A stretch of DNA of 39,558 nucleotides from Usnea hakonensis (Eukaryota; Ascomycota; Lecanoromycetes; Lecanorales; Parmeliaceae). Below are positions 1 to 9,946 of the stretch, piece after piece. Below the pieces are notes generated by a model. It saw nothing but the letters and a program-made list of their open reading frames with translations, had not been told where the DNA came from and did no database searches. Within the stretch, counting starts at the first letter, position 1. Every line of letters begins with the position of its first letter. A program made the translations under genes and the position numbers. The stretch covers positions 1 to 39,558 of the forward strand of contig BLJB01000542.1 of the NCBI GenBank assembly GCA_013423325.1, written 5' to 3'.

Positions 1-498
1 GGTCCATTACGGCCTGGGAAAATTCGTCTTTCGTTAAAAGAGGGGTTTCTTGAGGGCGGGGCGTGAGAAGACGCCTTTCCTGCCCCCCCCCCCCCCCCAA
101 AAAAGCGATAGATGGAGCGAGACAGAGAGGATGCGTACGTACGTCAAAGTCCCCAAGAACAACATCGAATTCTCTCACCCCCCACGGCGGACCCTCGTTC
201 ATGTACTTGGCGCGCAGCGCCTCGGTCCAGAGCGTTAGGTTCTTGAGAGGGTCGGCCCACATGTTTGTTCCGTGGCAGGGGGTGTAGCCTAGTTGGCGGA
301 GGGCTGTGTACATGGCTAAGTTTTGGGGGGGGGTTAGTGGTGGTGCGAGGATGGGATGGGGGTGGGAGGGGGTTTTGGGAGGGAGGGGGACGTACACATT
401 GTGCCGGTGCGGTTTAGGCCTAGCACTATTACTTTCATGGGGAGGGTTCGGGTGGAGGGGAGGGTGTCGACGAGGCGGGGTTTGGGGGGTTTGGGCAT
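1..498 (-). CDS. Sulfotransfer_4-type P-loop protein, 5' part (runs off left edge)
   Basis: Partial gene, read right to left. The chosen ATG (498..496) gives MPKPPKPRLVDTLPSTRT and then a P-loop-like VIVLGLNRTGTM at about residues 22-34. This is the signature of the fungal Sulfotransfer_4 (PF17784) P-loop NTPase family, often labelled 'NAD-dependent epimerase' in error. A GT-AG intron (395..316) splits the next codon, and exon 2 (315..143) continues SMYTALRQLGYTPCHG and then WADPLKNLTLWTEAL. A second intron (142..14) has donor GTACGT and acceptor CCCAG; exon 3 starts AVMD and leaves the window. The family has about 250 residues, so roughly 90 are visible. The reading frame stays open upstream of this ATG to 1044, but that stretch looks like untranslated low-complexity sequence. 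True sulfotransferase activity is unproven for the family. Confidence 0.85.
83..98. repeat. 16-nt poly-C run inside intron 2
   Basis: A run of 16 C on the plus strand (G on the gene strand), followed by six A, lies inside the second intron of the sulfotransferase-like gene. It does not affect the coding sequence. Such a homopolymer is a likely length-error or polymorphic site. Confidence 0.95.
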
Positions 499-2361
499 GC
501 TGGTGGTTGTGGAGTGTTTCTTTGGTTTGTGGGGTTTTCGGTGTCGTTGTTGGTTTCGTTGGAGAAGTTGTTGTGAGTTTTTGAGGAATGAAGAATGGAG
601 AGATGGATCTGATGTGATGTAGGGTTGAAATATTATACTCTCGTGACCACGAGAATCTTGTACGATAATTGGACCCGCTTGGGAGCTTTGTACGAAAAGT
701 GGGCTGTGAGGCTCGATAACACTCTCTTCTTGTTTGACGAATGGGGGGCCGAGAAGAGGTAGGACTTTTGGATGTGTTGAGTGGAGGAGGTCGATGCTGG
801 GGTTGCTGATTGGTTGGTTGGTTGGGAAGGGTTGTGTTATTTGGAAAGGAAAGGTGTTTGATGGTGTGAGGCCTTGTTGGCTGTGACTATTGAAGTATCC
901 GGTTATTCTCAGACTAGTTGAAACTTTTTCTGACATAGAGTACTTCACGTTTAAGTGTTTCTGCGATGCCTCGCAAAGAGGAGCAATGTCTCCCCATTCT
1001 TGGAAATCGGACCTCGTTCGAACTCTGCAGTCCTCCCCTCCCATCTGATGCTTCGTAGGAAGCGTTTGGGAGCATTTCCTCCGCTTGTGGCAGGTATCTG
1101 CTGGCGCTGCAACGCCTCAGCTATCTTTATTCTTGGCTACTTGTTATTTGCTTGATTTTCAGAGTCCACATTTGTAATTTGTTTCAAATATGAAGCTGTA
1201 TCTTCTCCTTCAATATAGGTGTTCTGGCTAGTGTTCCTATTCTCTTTTTTGGCGAAACGGGCTCTCGCGTTGGTGCCTTTCGATGGCGTATGGATGATGA
1301 TGATGATGATGATCACAGCTCATGCTGGTTGTAGTCCAGAGCGGTGTAATTGGAAGTACCCCAGCTCCTGCTCTGTTTTTGTAGTTGCCAAATACGGATG
1401 GATTTGTTGGGGAGTATCTTCCCTATCTGGAGACCAGCCAGCGATCTACCTCAAGGTCGGCGTGGGGGAGTTTCGGTAGGACAGCGGTATTTGAGATAAT
1501 CAGTAGCCGCTCTTGCATTTATTGTAATTACATCTTCCTATATAAAGTGCTTATATTGAGCGAGGTAGTTCGTGGTAAGATATAAGGGAGATTTTTGAGA
1601 CCCTGTTCAAATATCATGGCTTATTTATTAGGAATTCGTATGGAAATCACGATTCCGTACATAGATGGGATTTCGAGTCTCCCTCTAGGCCTCAGTACAA
1701 GGGCATTTTCGACAGCGTATGATTCACATGCGTCTATGCTAGCGCTGTTAGATCAACAAGGCGGCTCCTGTAAGATTAGAGAGGAGAGGTCTGGGAAGGA
1801 TCAAAAAATTAAATAGCAGGCTTGTCTGCCATAAATCTCATGTGAAGCCGGTCCTTTGAGGATTTTCAAGGATTTTTGCTTGGGTTATGTAGTAAGCTGT
1901 GATGAAGGGTGGGAAATGTTGGGGTTGGAGTGGGAGAGTGGAGCAGAGGTGGAAAGTGAGAGGGCGGATTGGTTGAGCTCTTTGGAACGTGATGAGCATG
2001 ATATAAACGAATTTGCTTTTGATAGGACCTACAGTGATATATGAAGAGTGGTGTATGTAGGTCCTTGTGAGCTGCGGGTATACTGGTATATGAATTTGGA
2101 GTTAGATTGCACAATGATCTTTTCGGATAGGTCATAGTAATGCCGGCGGTAGTCTTGTGGTCTTGTCAATATCCTGATGAGAAAGACTTTTGAATCTTAC
2201 GTACTTCCCTTTAGTCATGTCCAACATCTCTTGCTACTATTGAAAATCTACTGCGCGTTAATGTGGGTATGAGAAACACTTTTCAAGCCGGAAATGCTCG
2301 GAGCTGGAATGGCCTCGTACGAAGAGAAGATGCGTATGCTTCAAAGGTAGTCCGAGCGATA
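499..2361. other. Intergenic stretch; short (ATG)n run, no gene seen
   Basis: This holds the upstream region of the sulfotransferase-like gene (499 to about 1050, G/T-rich on the plus strand) and the 3' flank of the regulator. A (ATG)n microsatellite sits at 1294-1313. Open frames of 60-90 codons occur on both strands (for example 1219-1479 and 1866-2135), but none has recognisable motifs, splice continuation or a sensible composition. I see no tRNA or transposon remnant. Confidence 0.6.
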
Positions 2362-4382
2362 CTACCATTCAATAATTTCTTCGAGTACTTCAAGTAGTGG
2401 CTCATTTACGTACATGTGCTGGCCCCTACGCTGTCTTCGACTATACTTCAAATATCCCTTCCTTCCTTGCAGGTCGAATTGCACATCAATCCCTGCTAGG
2501 CGGTTCTTTTCTGGTACATCGTTGCAGCTCTTGACTTCTCCAAGTCCAGCTTCTTCTATGGTCATCATTCTTTCGGCGACCCGAGCTGTGATGACACTGT
2601 GCCAAAGACCTTCTTGGCGGGGCGGACTGTAAAGAAGAGCTATTGCTCTGCGTCGGATAGTTGGGTCACGACATCTGTGGGCGATGTTGAATAGCGGGAA
2701 TACTGTGTTCATGTCCATTGAAAACGACGGGCTTTTCGGCGTAGAGGTCTCGGGACCGTTGTCGTGCATTCTGATGACTAACGTGACGAGGTCCACTATT
2801 TCTGCGCATTCGCGGGTAAAAGAGTCCCAGTTAGTCGGATCTTGAAGTTTGCTCTGCTTGTTGAAATTGATGTTAAGAGAGGCTACCCGATGGTTTATTT
2901 GGAGCACTGCAGCGCCTCGTAACGCCTTGGAATCCATCGCGGCACTTGATTTGACGAGAAATGCTTCGAAAGCTGAGGACCAGCAGTGTAGAATCTCTCG
3001 AATTGCGTCGCGGCTTCGGATGTAGCGCTCAAGATATGCGTGTTCGACAAGAAGACTGGCCGGATTTCTGCGTAAGACGGCGGTGTCGAGATCATAGGTT
3101 TCCTTCAAACAGCGATTCTGGTGGTAACAGAACGAGTTCTGAGCTTCTTCTAACGAAGTAAAAAGAGTGGGAATATGGGGACCAAAGCCGATTTCAGACG
3201 ACTTGGAGTGCACTTCGAGGGGCATTGGTGTTCCGCCAACAAGCTGCGATGGATTAGCATACTCGAGACGCGTATTTGACCTAGAGGCTATCGTGAAACT
3301 ACCTGGTTTGACTGATAATCCAAACGTGCGAAGATGACTTTCAAAGCCTCTAGTGAGATATAAGGCAGTTGAGGAGCCGTTAGAGCCGATGACTGTATTG
3401 CTTGTCGGCTCGGGCTCTCTTTGGCTGATGAGATAATCTTGACGCCATTCTTCACGTGAGAAACGGCCGATCCATAGTGGCCTCGTAGAGTCTATGAACA
3501 CATCAATTTGACTCGAGAAATAGCCACTTCTTCGTTTCATAGATACCATGGAGTTGGATGTCGTACCTCAAAACACGCAAAAAGTATGCATGCTACCAAG
3601 TAAACATCCGAAGCCTGCGATTCTGCGGCTACAATAGGCTTGATCAGATACCCAATGGCACGGTTGTACTGCTGTAGGGCGAAGCCGCCATTGACAATGT
3701 CGTGGTTTGAGCTCAGTATGGAGTCGTCGCTGTTCTCGAAGCGTTCATGCAAAGCAGCCAATGCGATTACCGCATGCCGGACGGCAGGTTGCTGATGGGT
3801 CGATAGAGGAATCAATCGATCCCAAAATTCTGAAACGAAGTATCCAGCTAGCTGAGGTGCGGTTCGAATTCGGAAAAAGTGAAAGGAACGCCGCTCGGCA
3901 GGGGTCCCCAGCCATTCGGGGAAAGGATTGCTTTGCACAATGACACCAGAAGATCGGAATGCTGATACTGATGATGGAGCTCTTTTCTTGTTCTTCGTGA
4001 CGGGAGCGTAGCCATCGCATTTACGACCAGTGGTTGTACATCTTGCACAAGCCGGTTTCTCCTCGTCGCATTTCACGTGGCGGACTGGAACGGTCTTTAG
4101 TCAGAAGCTTGCAGGGTTCAGCTCCGGAAATGGGAAAGGCTTACTCCTAAAACATGATGTATTAGCATGGGCCTCGGAAGAATAGTTAGAACGTGTAGAG
4201 CTATATGATAGGGTCTATGTGGGTCGATGCGATGAGGCACAGTTTCGTAAACAGACGCCACTATGAGCTGATGCTGTCGGATCTTCCGTGGAGAAGGCAA
4301 AAACTTACTTGCAGGTAATGCAACCAGTTCTAGTCTTCGGCTTAGATGACTTTTGTGGGTTTTTACACTGTCGATTTGGCAT
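2362..4382 (-). CDS. Zn(II)2Cys6 transcription factor, Fungal_trans_2-like, five exons
   Basis: Fungal binuclear zinc-cluster regulator, expected to act in the nucleus. My model has exons 4382..4309, 4146..4145 (two bases), 4084..3567, 3491..3303 and 3243..2362, totalling 1665 nt (554 residues plus stop). The zinc cluster has Cys at 21, 24, 31, 38, 41 and 48 in the exact CX2CX6CX6CX2CX6C spacing. The middle region shows the 'PAVRHAVIALAALHERF' and 'RGHYGSAVSHVKNGVKIIS' blocks of this family, and the C-terminus shows 'CRDPTIRRRAIALL'. The start ATG is preceded by an in-frame TAG. Intron 3 (3566..3492) and intron 4 (3302..3244, CTAAT branch site) are needed to keep these blocks in frame. It is divergent from the RTA1 gene, 653 nt away, so co-regulation is possible. 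The target is unknown. Confidence 0.9.
4145..4146 (-). other. Predicted 2-nt microexon in the zinc-cluster coding region
   Basis: Exon 1 ends ...TGC AA before GTAAGT (4308), and the KCDEEKPAC exon begins TC CGC CAC after CCAG (4085). Joined directly they are out of frame. A single intermediate acceptor/donor pair, TTTTAG|GA|GTAAGC, supplies two bases and restores C-K-I-R-H-V-K-C with exact zinc-cluster spacing. The flanking introns would be 162 nt (4308..4147) and 60 nt (4144..4085, CTGAC near the acceptor). No single canonical intron works, because an in-frame TGA lies just upstream of the exon-3 acceptor. Confidence 0.7.
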
Positions 4383-5035
4383 GGATGTATCGGCCAAATG
4401 ACAAGACTAATTTGACCTGCGAGGCCGTCCCTGTAATCTCGGCAGTGACACAAGCTTAGAACAGCAAGATATACGATAGGAACGACAAATGATTTTTCCG
4501 AGGTGGCGAGTGATGTTGAAGAAGAGTGTGAGAGAGAGGGATAGGTAGATGTAGCCACTAAGGTAAATTAGGCAATAAGATTGACTTGGAATTGGCTTTG
4601 GCGCTATTCAAAATCCCGAGTGGTAGAGGCTTAGATATGCTTACTAAAGTATTCATCTTTCCGACCTGGCCAATCAAACCCAAAGTGAAGCTGAGGCTCA
4701 AGGTTGGACTTGGCCCCCAATCATCAGCCTTCTGGAGTCTAATATAGGCCATACGAAGTGTTGCTCCATCTCGTGTGCAATCTCATTGGTTCGTTCGCAT
4801 AGTAGTCTGTCGCTCCACGCGACAAAACATTGCATCGCCCGCGTCACGACCCATTCATGTCAAAGGTAACAGGCAATATATCTTGGCGACCAGATATAAA
4901 ATGCCTTGATCCATCTCTTCTCCTTTTCAGACTATTAGGTATCATCTGTTTTCAAGCTCCTGCAAGCCGTTTCCATCTCTGCTCTCTTCTTCTACATCGC
5001 GAGCTTTCAACCTTCTCTCCTATTCGAACTTGATC
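4383..5035. promoter_or_regulatory. Shared divergent promoter region between regulator and RTA1 gene
   Basis: 653 nt separate the regulator ATG (minus) from the RTA1 ATG (plus). The RTA1-proximal 120 nt are pyrimidine-rich (CTCTTCTCC, CTCTCTTCTTC), as is usual upstream of fungal starts. I did not find a clear CGG-N-CCG palindrome, so autoregulation or regulation of RTA1 is only inferred from the arrangement. The open frames at 4118-4558 and 4558-4752 on the minus strand look like chance. Confidence 0.5.
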
Positions 5036-6217
5036 ATGGCTAGCTGCCCTGGTATGTACCGATTGTCTGTCTGCTTCAACCATCTTCATCTGACATTATT
5101 GACACAGCCCTCACCGATCCGCACACAACATGGTCCTTCTGTCCAAAAATCAGTCTCGCTTACCTTTTTACCATACTGTTTGCCCTCACTACCGTCATCC
5201 ATATCACGCAAGCCATCATCTATCGGAAAGGGTACTGTTGGGTCATCATATGTTCTGGTGTTGCCCAAACATTATGCTATGTTTTTCGCGTGCTCAGCAT
5301 TCAGAACCCTGCCTCCATTTCTTGGTACGCCGCTTGGTTCGTACTTATCTTGGTGAGTCGGAGAGTAATTATATCCGCGGACAAGGCTAAATACTTGAAG
5401 GTTGCGCCTTTGTTGACTAATGCCTTTGCGTATATGGTCATGGGTCGGATGGTATATAATTTCACGACTCAAGCCAAGATTTTTGGAGTGAAGGCGTGGA
5501 GATTCACTCTATACTTTGTGTTTCTCGATGCTACGTAAGTCTCATGAACTTAATAGTCTGAATAGAGATTCATTGACTTTATAGGGCCTTCTTCGTTCAA
5601 ATCGCAGGGGCCGCGATGGCCTCGGGAAACAATCTGCCCGATAGCAAGGTACTCACAGGTATACTGTCATCCTAGGTAGAGATTTCAGTTGAAATATGGA
5701 GCTAACAGCAGATAAGATCTCCACATCTACCAAGGAGGAGTCGCTTTACAGCAATTCTTCATCTTTGTGTTCGCCGCTGCCTCGATCAAGTTCCACCAGA
5801 CCTTCGCGAGGGAGAGCCCTGCTGCAAAGAAAGCTCAAGCTCTTCGACTGCTGTACATCATATACGCAGTCTTAGCACTCATCACAGTATGTCTACTATC
5901 TTCGACAAGATGGTCTCTGGGACCAAGAAAGTTGCTGATAGCACATAAAGCTCCGGATAGTGTTTCGCATCGTCGAATACTCCAAAGGACTCACAAGCAC
6001 TATCCCCAACCATGAGGCATATCAATACTGCCTAGATTCGTTGCCAATGTTGGTTGCGCTAGTATTGTTCAACATCGTGCACCCTGGAAAAATCATGGCC
6101 GGTAAAGAGAGTGACTTCCCAAGTAGAAAGGAAAGGAAGAACATGGCGCATCAACCAAATTCAGCAGATGATGTGATGGTACTGCCAACAAGAGAGCCGA
6201 ACGGTTTTTCCTCATAG
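5036..6217 (+). CDS. RTA1-like seven-helix membrane protein
   Basis: Member of the RTA1 / lipid-translocating exporter-like family (PF04479): multi-pass fungal membrane proteins linked to resistance to lipid-type toxicants. My model has six exons: 5036-5051, 5108-5352, 5401-5534, 5585-5658, 5717-5886 and 5951-6217, totalling 906 nt and 301 residues. Visible family blocks are VAPLLTNAFAYMVMGRMV, IYQGGVALQQFFIFVF, LRIVFRIVEYSKG and YCLDSLPMLVALVLFNIVHP, each in or next to a hydrophobic helix. The C-terminal tail is short and polar. The third intron-like segment (5353-5400, GTGAGT...AAG) is 48 nt, a multiple of three without a stop, so retention would add 16 residues inside a helix-rich block. 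It shares its promoter with the zinc-cluster regulator. The substrate is unknown. Confidence 0.9.
5353..5400 (+). other. 48-nt in-frame intron of the RTA1 gene
   Basis: Canonical GTGAGT donor, CTAAAT branch-like site and AAG acceptor. Removing it joins LILV-APLLTNAF as in the family. Because it is 48 nt and contains no stop codon, both spliced and retained mRNAs would be translatable. Confidence 0.75.
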
Positions 6218-6617
6218 CCGAGTCCGGGTGAAAGGCAGAGAATGGGCCAAAGTTGCATGGAACACTGTAAGACCTATTCCGATTAGCATCCTTCTTCTCC
6301 GGTCATATTTCGAGGGATTATGGACATGCTTGTCATATGTACGCTAGCTCTGATGCTTTCAAATTTTCCATCTGTGGTATTTGGTATGTTAGCCAGGACA
6401 GAACGCACCAGCCATTTCACCGACGTTGTTGAGAAGCTCTGAGTTTGTAGTCCAATACCTTTTACTCCAGAAATCACCAAAAAGCTTCAAAGAGGCATTT
6501 GAATTAGCTGTGACATTATTCAGCCAAACTCAGGCCATAAACCCTATGAAGAGGCCCTTTTTCTCGCGGTCAACGCTTTCTTCCCCTTTTCAATCCCCCC
6601 CTTATGAATCCCAGCAC
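6218..6617. other. Convergent intergenic region between RTA1 and amidase
   Basis: The two flanking genes converge here, so it should hold both 3' untranslated regions and terminators. Short open frames (6283-6480, 6426-6623) lack motifs. I see no other feature. Confidence 0.6.
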
Positions 6618-9202
6618 TCATAGATTCAATACAGGAATATTCCTCTGCTTGTACCCATACCATTTTGGCTTCGATCTCCCAAACGAGCCATTACTCTTCA
6701 ATTGCAAATCCTCGATCGCGCTCGCCCATTTCACGAGCTCGGCTTCAGACCACGCTGTGCCCATGAGTGCGAGGCCATATGGCATTCCGGTTGAGGAGCT
6801 GACGCTGGCGGGAAGCGTGATCATTGGGTAGCCTGGTTGTAACGATGATTTTCATATCAGCTCCGCGAAAGCAGTCGTAAATAGAGACACGGCTGTTTGG
6901 GCGTCTGAGCATTGGACTTACCTGCCTGAGCGGCAATTTGGTATGTTTGGCCGACGTCTGGCGGTACGAGCAGCGCTGATAGCTGCTTACCGTTGTGTGT
7001 TAGCGCCGCGTCGATGCCGTCTTCTCGGGTGGATCGTTGACAGAATGATAAGGCTTCGTAGTAGGTGGAGCTCATGATTCCTGGGGATAGTCAGAAAATG
7101 GGTGGTTTCCCGGTTCAAGACAGGGAATCTCCCAAGAGCGAGGGAGGCTGTACGTGCCTTTGGTGGCAAGCGATGCTAGAAAACTGTCTTGGCCAGAAGC
7201 AAATGCAGGTTGAACGTTGGGCGATCCACCTTCAGTGCCATCATTGTCATAGTTGTATCTACGGCATGGGACGCAGTTAGCCAACGCTGATCATTCGGGA
7301 AAAGACTCATGTCGGATTTCCGGATACGCTAATCAAGAAAGACTCTTTTACTTACTGAACAATATCCTCGAGAGATTTGATGTCAGTGTTCTGGAGTTCC
7401 GCAAGATAGGTCTTGATGTTGTTGTAGAAATCGACCTAGCAATCATGATCATTGAGACGAGAATTGAGAGCAGAATTGAGAGCAGAATTGAGAGCAGAAT
7501 TGAGAGCAAAAAGTTGAACGCACTTTTACGACGGTGAACTCAGACTCGTTTGGGTATCCGCGAGTCGATCCATAGTCCCTGCGGTACATATGGTTAGCAT
7601 GACTGGAACAATTCAATGTGATGAATGGCATAAGTACCAATTCCATCCATCTGGACTGACAATCGTCTGGTAATTCGGTAACTCGGTTCCGTTGATCACA
7701 GTAGCCCCAGCACCCTGTATGAGCTCGATGAGCTCCGTTAGAGAGGTCTGCTGCTCATCGCTTGCTAAGGCCCAAAAGCTTTGCCATGGAAGTCCGAAGG
7801 TAGCGTTCTGGAGTGCGTCGCTTGTGCTTAGGAATTGGGTAAAGCCACCAAGAGGTGTTTTGCTTGTCTGCGCCGATGTGTAATTATCACGAGGATCGAC
7901 GCCGTAAATCACGTCAAGAGCATAGACGGCATCTCGAACCGTCCGGGCAAATGTACCAACGGTATCTTGATGGGTGCTTTCTGGGATGACACTGTCTTCG
8001 TTAGCTACTGTGATGCTGTGGAGATATAGATAGGTGAGCAGTACCCCGCGCGAGAAGTCAAGCCAACAGTTGGCTTGATACCTACGAGGGCATTCCTCTC
8101 TGCAGGGTTGATGACTGCACAACAAATTCAATTCACTTGCGAATTCTTGTGTTGGACCATGTTGAAGAGCGTACCACTTCCATCCGTCTCAGTTCCCAGA
8201 GCAAACATACACAGATTCCCAGCTACAGCACCAGCACTTCCAGAACTACTACCACCAGGATTGAGGGTCAAATTGTACGGGCTTCGAGCCTGTCCACCTC
8301 TTGCGGAGTAGCCTTCTGAATCGTTACTAGTGCGCATGTCCGCCCACTCACTAAGCGTAGCTTTCCCAAGAAGCAAAGCCCCAGCCTGTCGTAGTCTAGC
8401 GACGACATGGGCGTCACGTGGAACTATTGATCCTATCAATGCCCAACTTCCGGCTGTAGTCTCCATCTTATCTTTGGTGGCGAGGTTGTCTTTGACGATG
8501 AAAGGGATGCCGTGGAGCGGGCTACGAACTCGGCCGACTTTCCTCTCCGCGTCGAGTGAATATGCAATTTGCAGGAGGTCTGGGTTGAGCTCTAGTATGG
8601 CACTTTATAACTCGCCATCAGCCACAGGCTCAATAGTCCGAGGCACTGAAAGGTAGTGAGGGACGAAGACCTGCGCAAGAATCTTTTTTCAGACTTTGAG
8701 AAGAATGTATATGCGGGTATAAGAAAGCATATCTTGATTTCAGCACTCAGACAGGAAGGATAAATAGCAAGTCTTCAATTCGCTGCGTAGACTGGTCTCC
8801 AACTAGTCGACCACACAGGAGCGATACAACATAGCGTAGACTCAAGCAAGATTTCAAAGCTTACTTTGTATAACTATTCGTCTGATATATCCTTTGCAAA
8901 TAACACAACGCTATAGTTGTACTCGTCAATTGGCCAGTTCCCATAGCATGCTGCAAGAAATCAACAGTGGCCTCTTCCAGAACTAAGCCATCACATTCTG
9001 GCATTGGGAAAAGATTGTCAGGGTCCATCTCATCGGGGAACTCGTAGGGAAAGGGTGACTCCAAATTTTGCGAAAGGATGAGGTCGCTAGCATTGCTGTA
9101 CTGCGCACCATGGCTGACCGCTGTCGCATAAGCACGCAAGCTAGAATGGAGAACGAACAATTCGAAAAAGTACAGGTAAAGTAATGGCAATCTTTGATAC
9201 AT
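6618..9202 (-). CDS. Amidase-signature family enzyme with N-terminal signal-like segment
   Basis: Hydrolyses amide bonds with a Ser-cisSer-Lys triad. My nine-exon model is 9202..8865, 8602..8175, 8114..8045, 7991..7638, 7578..7524, 7435..7356, 7258..7158, 7080..6922 and 6832..6618. It sums to 1800 nt (599 residues). The N-terminus is hydrophobic (LPLLYLYFFELFVLHSSLRAYA), consistent with secretion. Visible are Lys150 in GIPFIVKDN, the GGSSSGSAGA block at about 229-238 and the putative nucleophile Ser255 in TETDGS, split by an intron. INPAERNALVGIKPTVGLTS follows, and the C-terminal block is GYPMITLPASVSSSTGMPYG. Length and blocks match fungal amidases. The junction between exons 7 and 8 fits the family best with a GC-AG intron (7157..7081). 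A GT donor at 7153 with an acceptor at 7071 also keeps frame. It converges on RTA1. The substrate cannot be told. Confidence 0.9.
7461..7508. repeat. 12-bp tandem repeat (four copies) in an amidase intron
   Basis: GAATTGAGAGCA is repeated four times without interruption on the plus strand, inside the amidase intron 7523..7436. On the gene strand it reads as pyrimidine-rich TGCTCTCAATTC units upstream of the acceptor. It adds length to the intron without touching the coding sequence. Confidence 0.95.
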
Positions 9203-9946
9203 GCTTGCTTGTTAGAAGAATTTTGGTGTTCTTGTTTTTTCCCCCTTTTTTGAGAGATATTGTACTCTTGTACTCGTACTCCAGACCTAAGGACATTATT
9301 GTTGATAGTAGACGAGAAGGATTTGATTCCCCGCAATTTATCCTTTGCGGGCTTAGTAAGTTTAGCGAACTGTACCTAAGGCAGATCTAGACCCTTGGAG
9401 ACACTCGGTTCCAGTACTTTTGTACATGGCTTCGCTTAATGGATAGACCAGTAGGTTGGTAGTGAGTCAGCTCTAACGTTGTTCGCAACCTATCGCGACA
9501 GGCGTGTATCTTGTATGCCAGCTTTACTCAAAAACTTCTCAACACACTTACAGAGACTATATCTTTTTCATAAAAGGTAATATCAAGATGAGATTTGAGG
9601 TGAATGGTGGAGTGGGCCGAGAGGGTGGTGACGCACGCCGTAAGGGGGGTCGACCCAGCTGTATACTCAGCAGCAACGAATACCATCGCAGACTTATACC
9701 GGACAGACGGACATCACTATTGTAGGTTAAAGATCCCTGAGGGTTACATGTCAGTCACGTGGCGGTCACGTATGAATCAAGTTCAGCACCTTTTTTGAAA
9801 ACTTCACTAAGAGTAACCTTGGTTTCTGGACCATAGTACATACTATAGGGAAACAAGGATCTTACTACATAATAACACCGCATGTACCTTAGTGCCGTCC
9901 CCGTATTCCAACCGAGGATTCATCGGCGCTCGAGCTTCCACTAGAC
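9203..9946. promoter_or_regulatory. Amidase upstream region / 3' flank of SprT-like gene
   Basis: This 744-nt stretch lies 5' of the amidase and 3' of the SprT-like gene, both on the minus strand. Open frames at 9184-9390 and 9504-9798 show no motif. A T-rich and C-rich run (9226-9249) lies just upstream of the amidase ATG on the opposite strand. Nothing else is recognised. Confidence 0.5.

Noticed and set aside
499..1044. N-terminal extension of the sulfotransferase-like frame (open back to 1044, minus)
   Set aside because: The family begins close to the P-loop. The extension is low-complexity without motifs and is read most simply as 5' untranslated sequence.
4118..4752. Two minus-strand frames of 146 and 64 codons in the regulator intron and upstream region
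   Set aside because: One overlaps regulator exon 1 and introns in another frame; neither has motifs.
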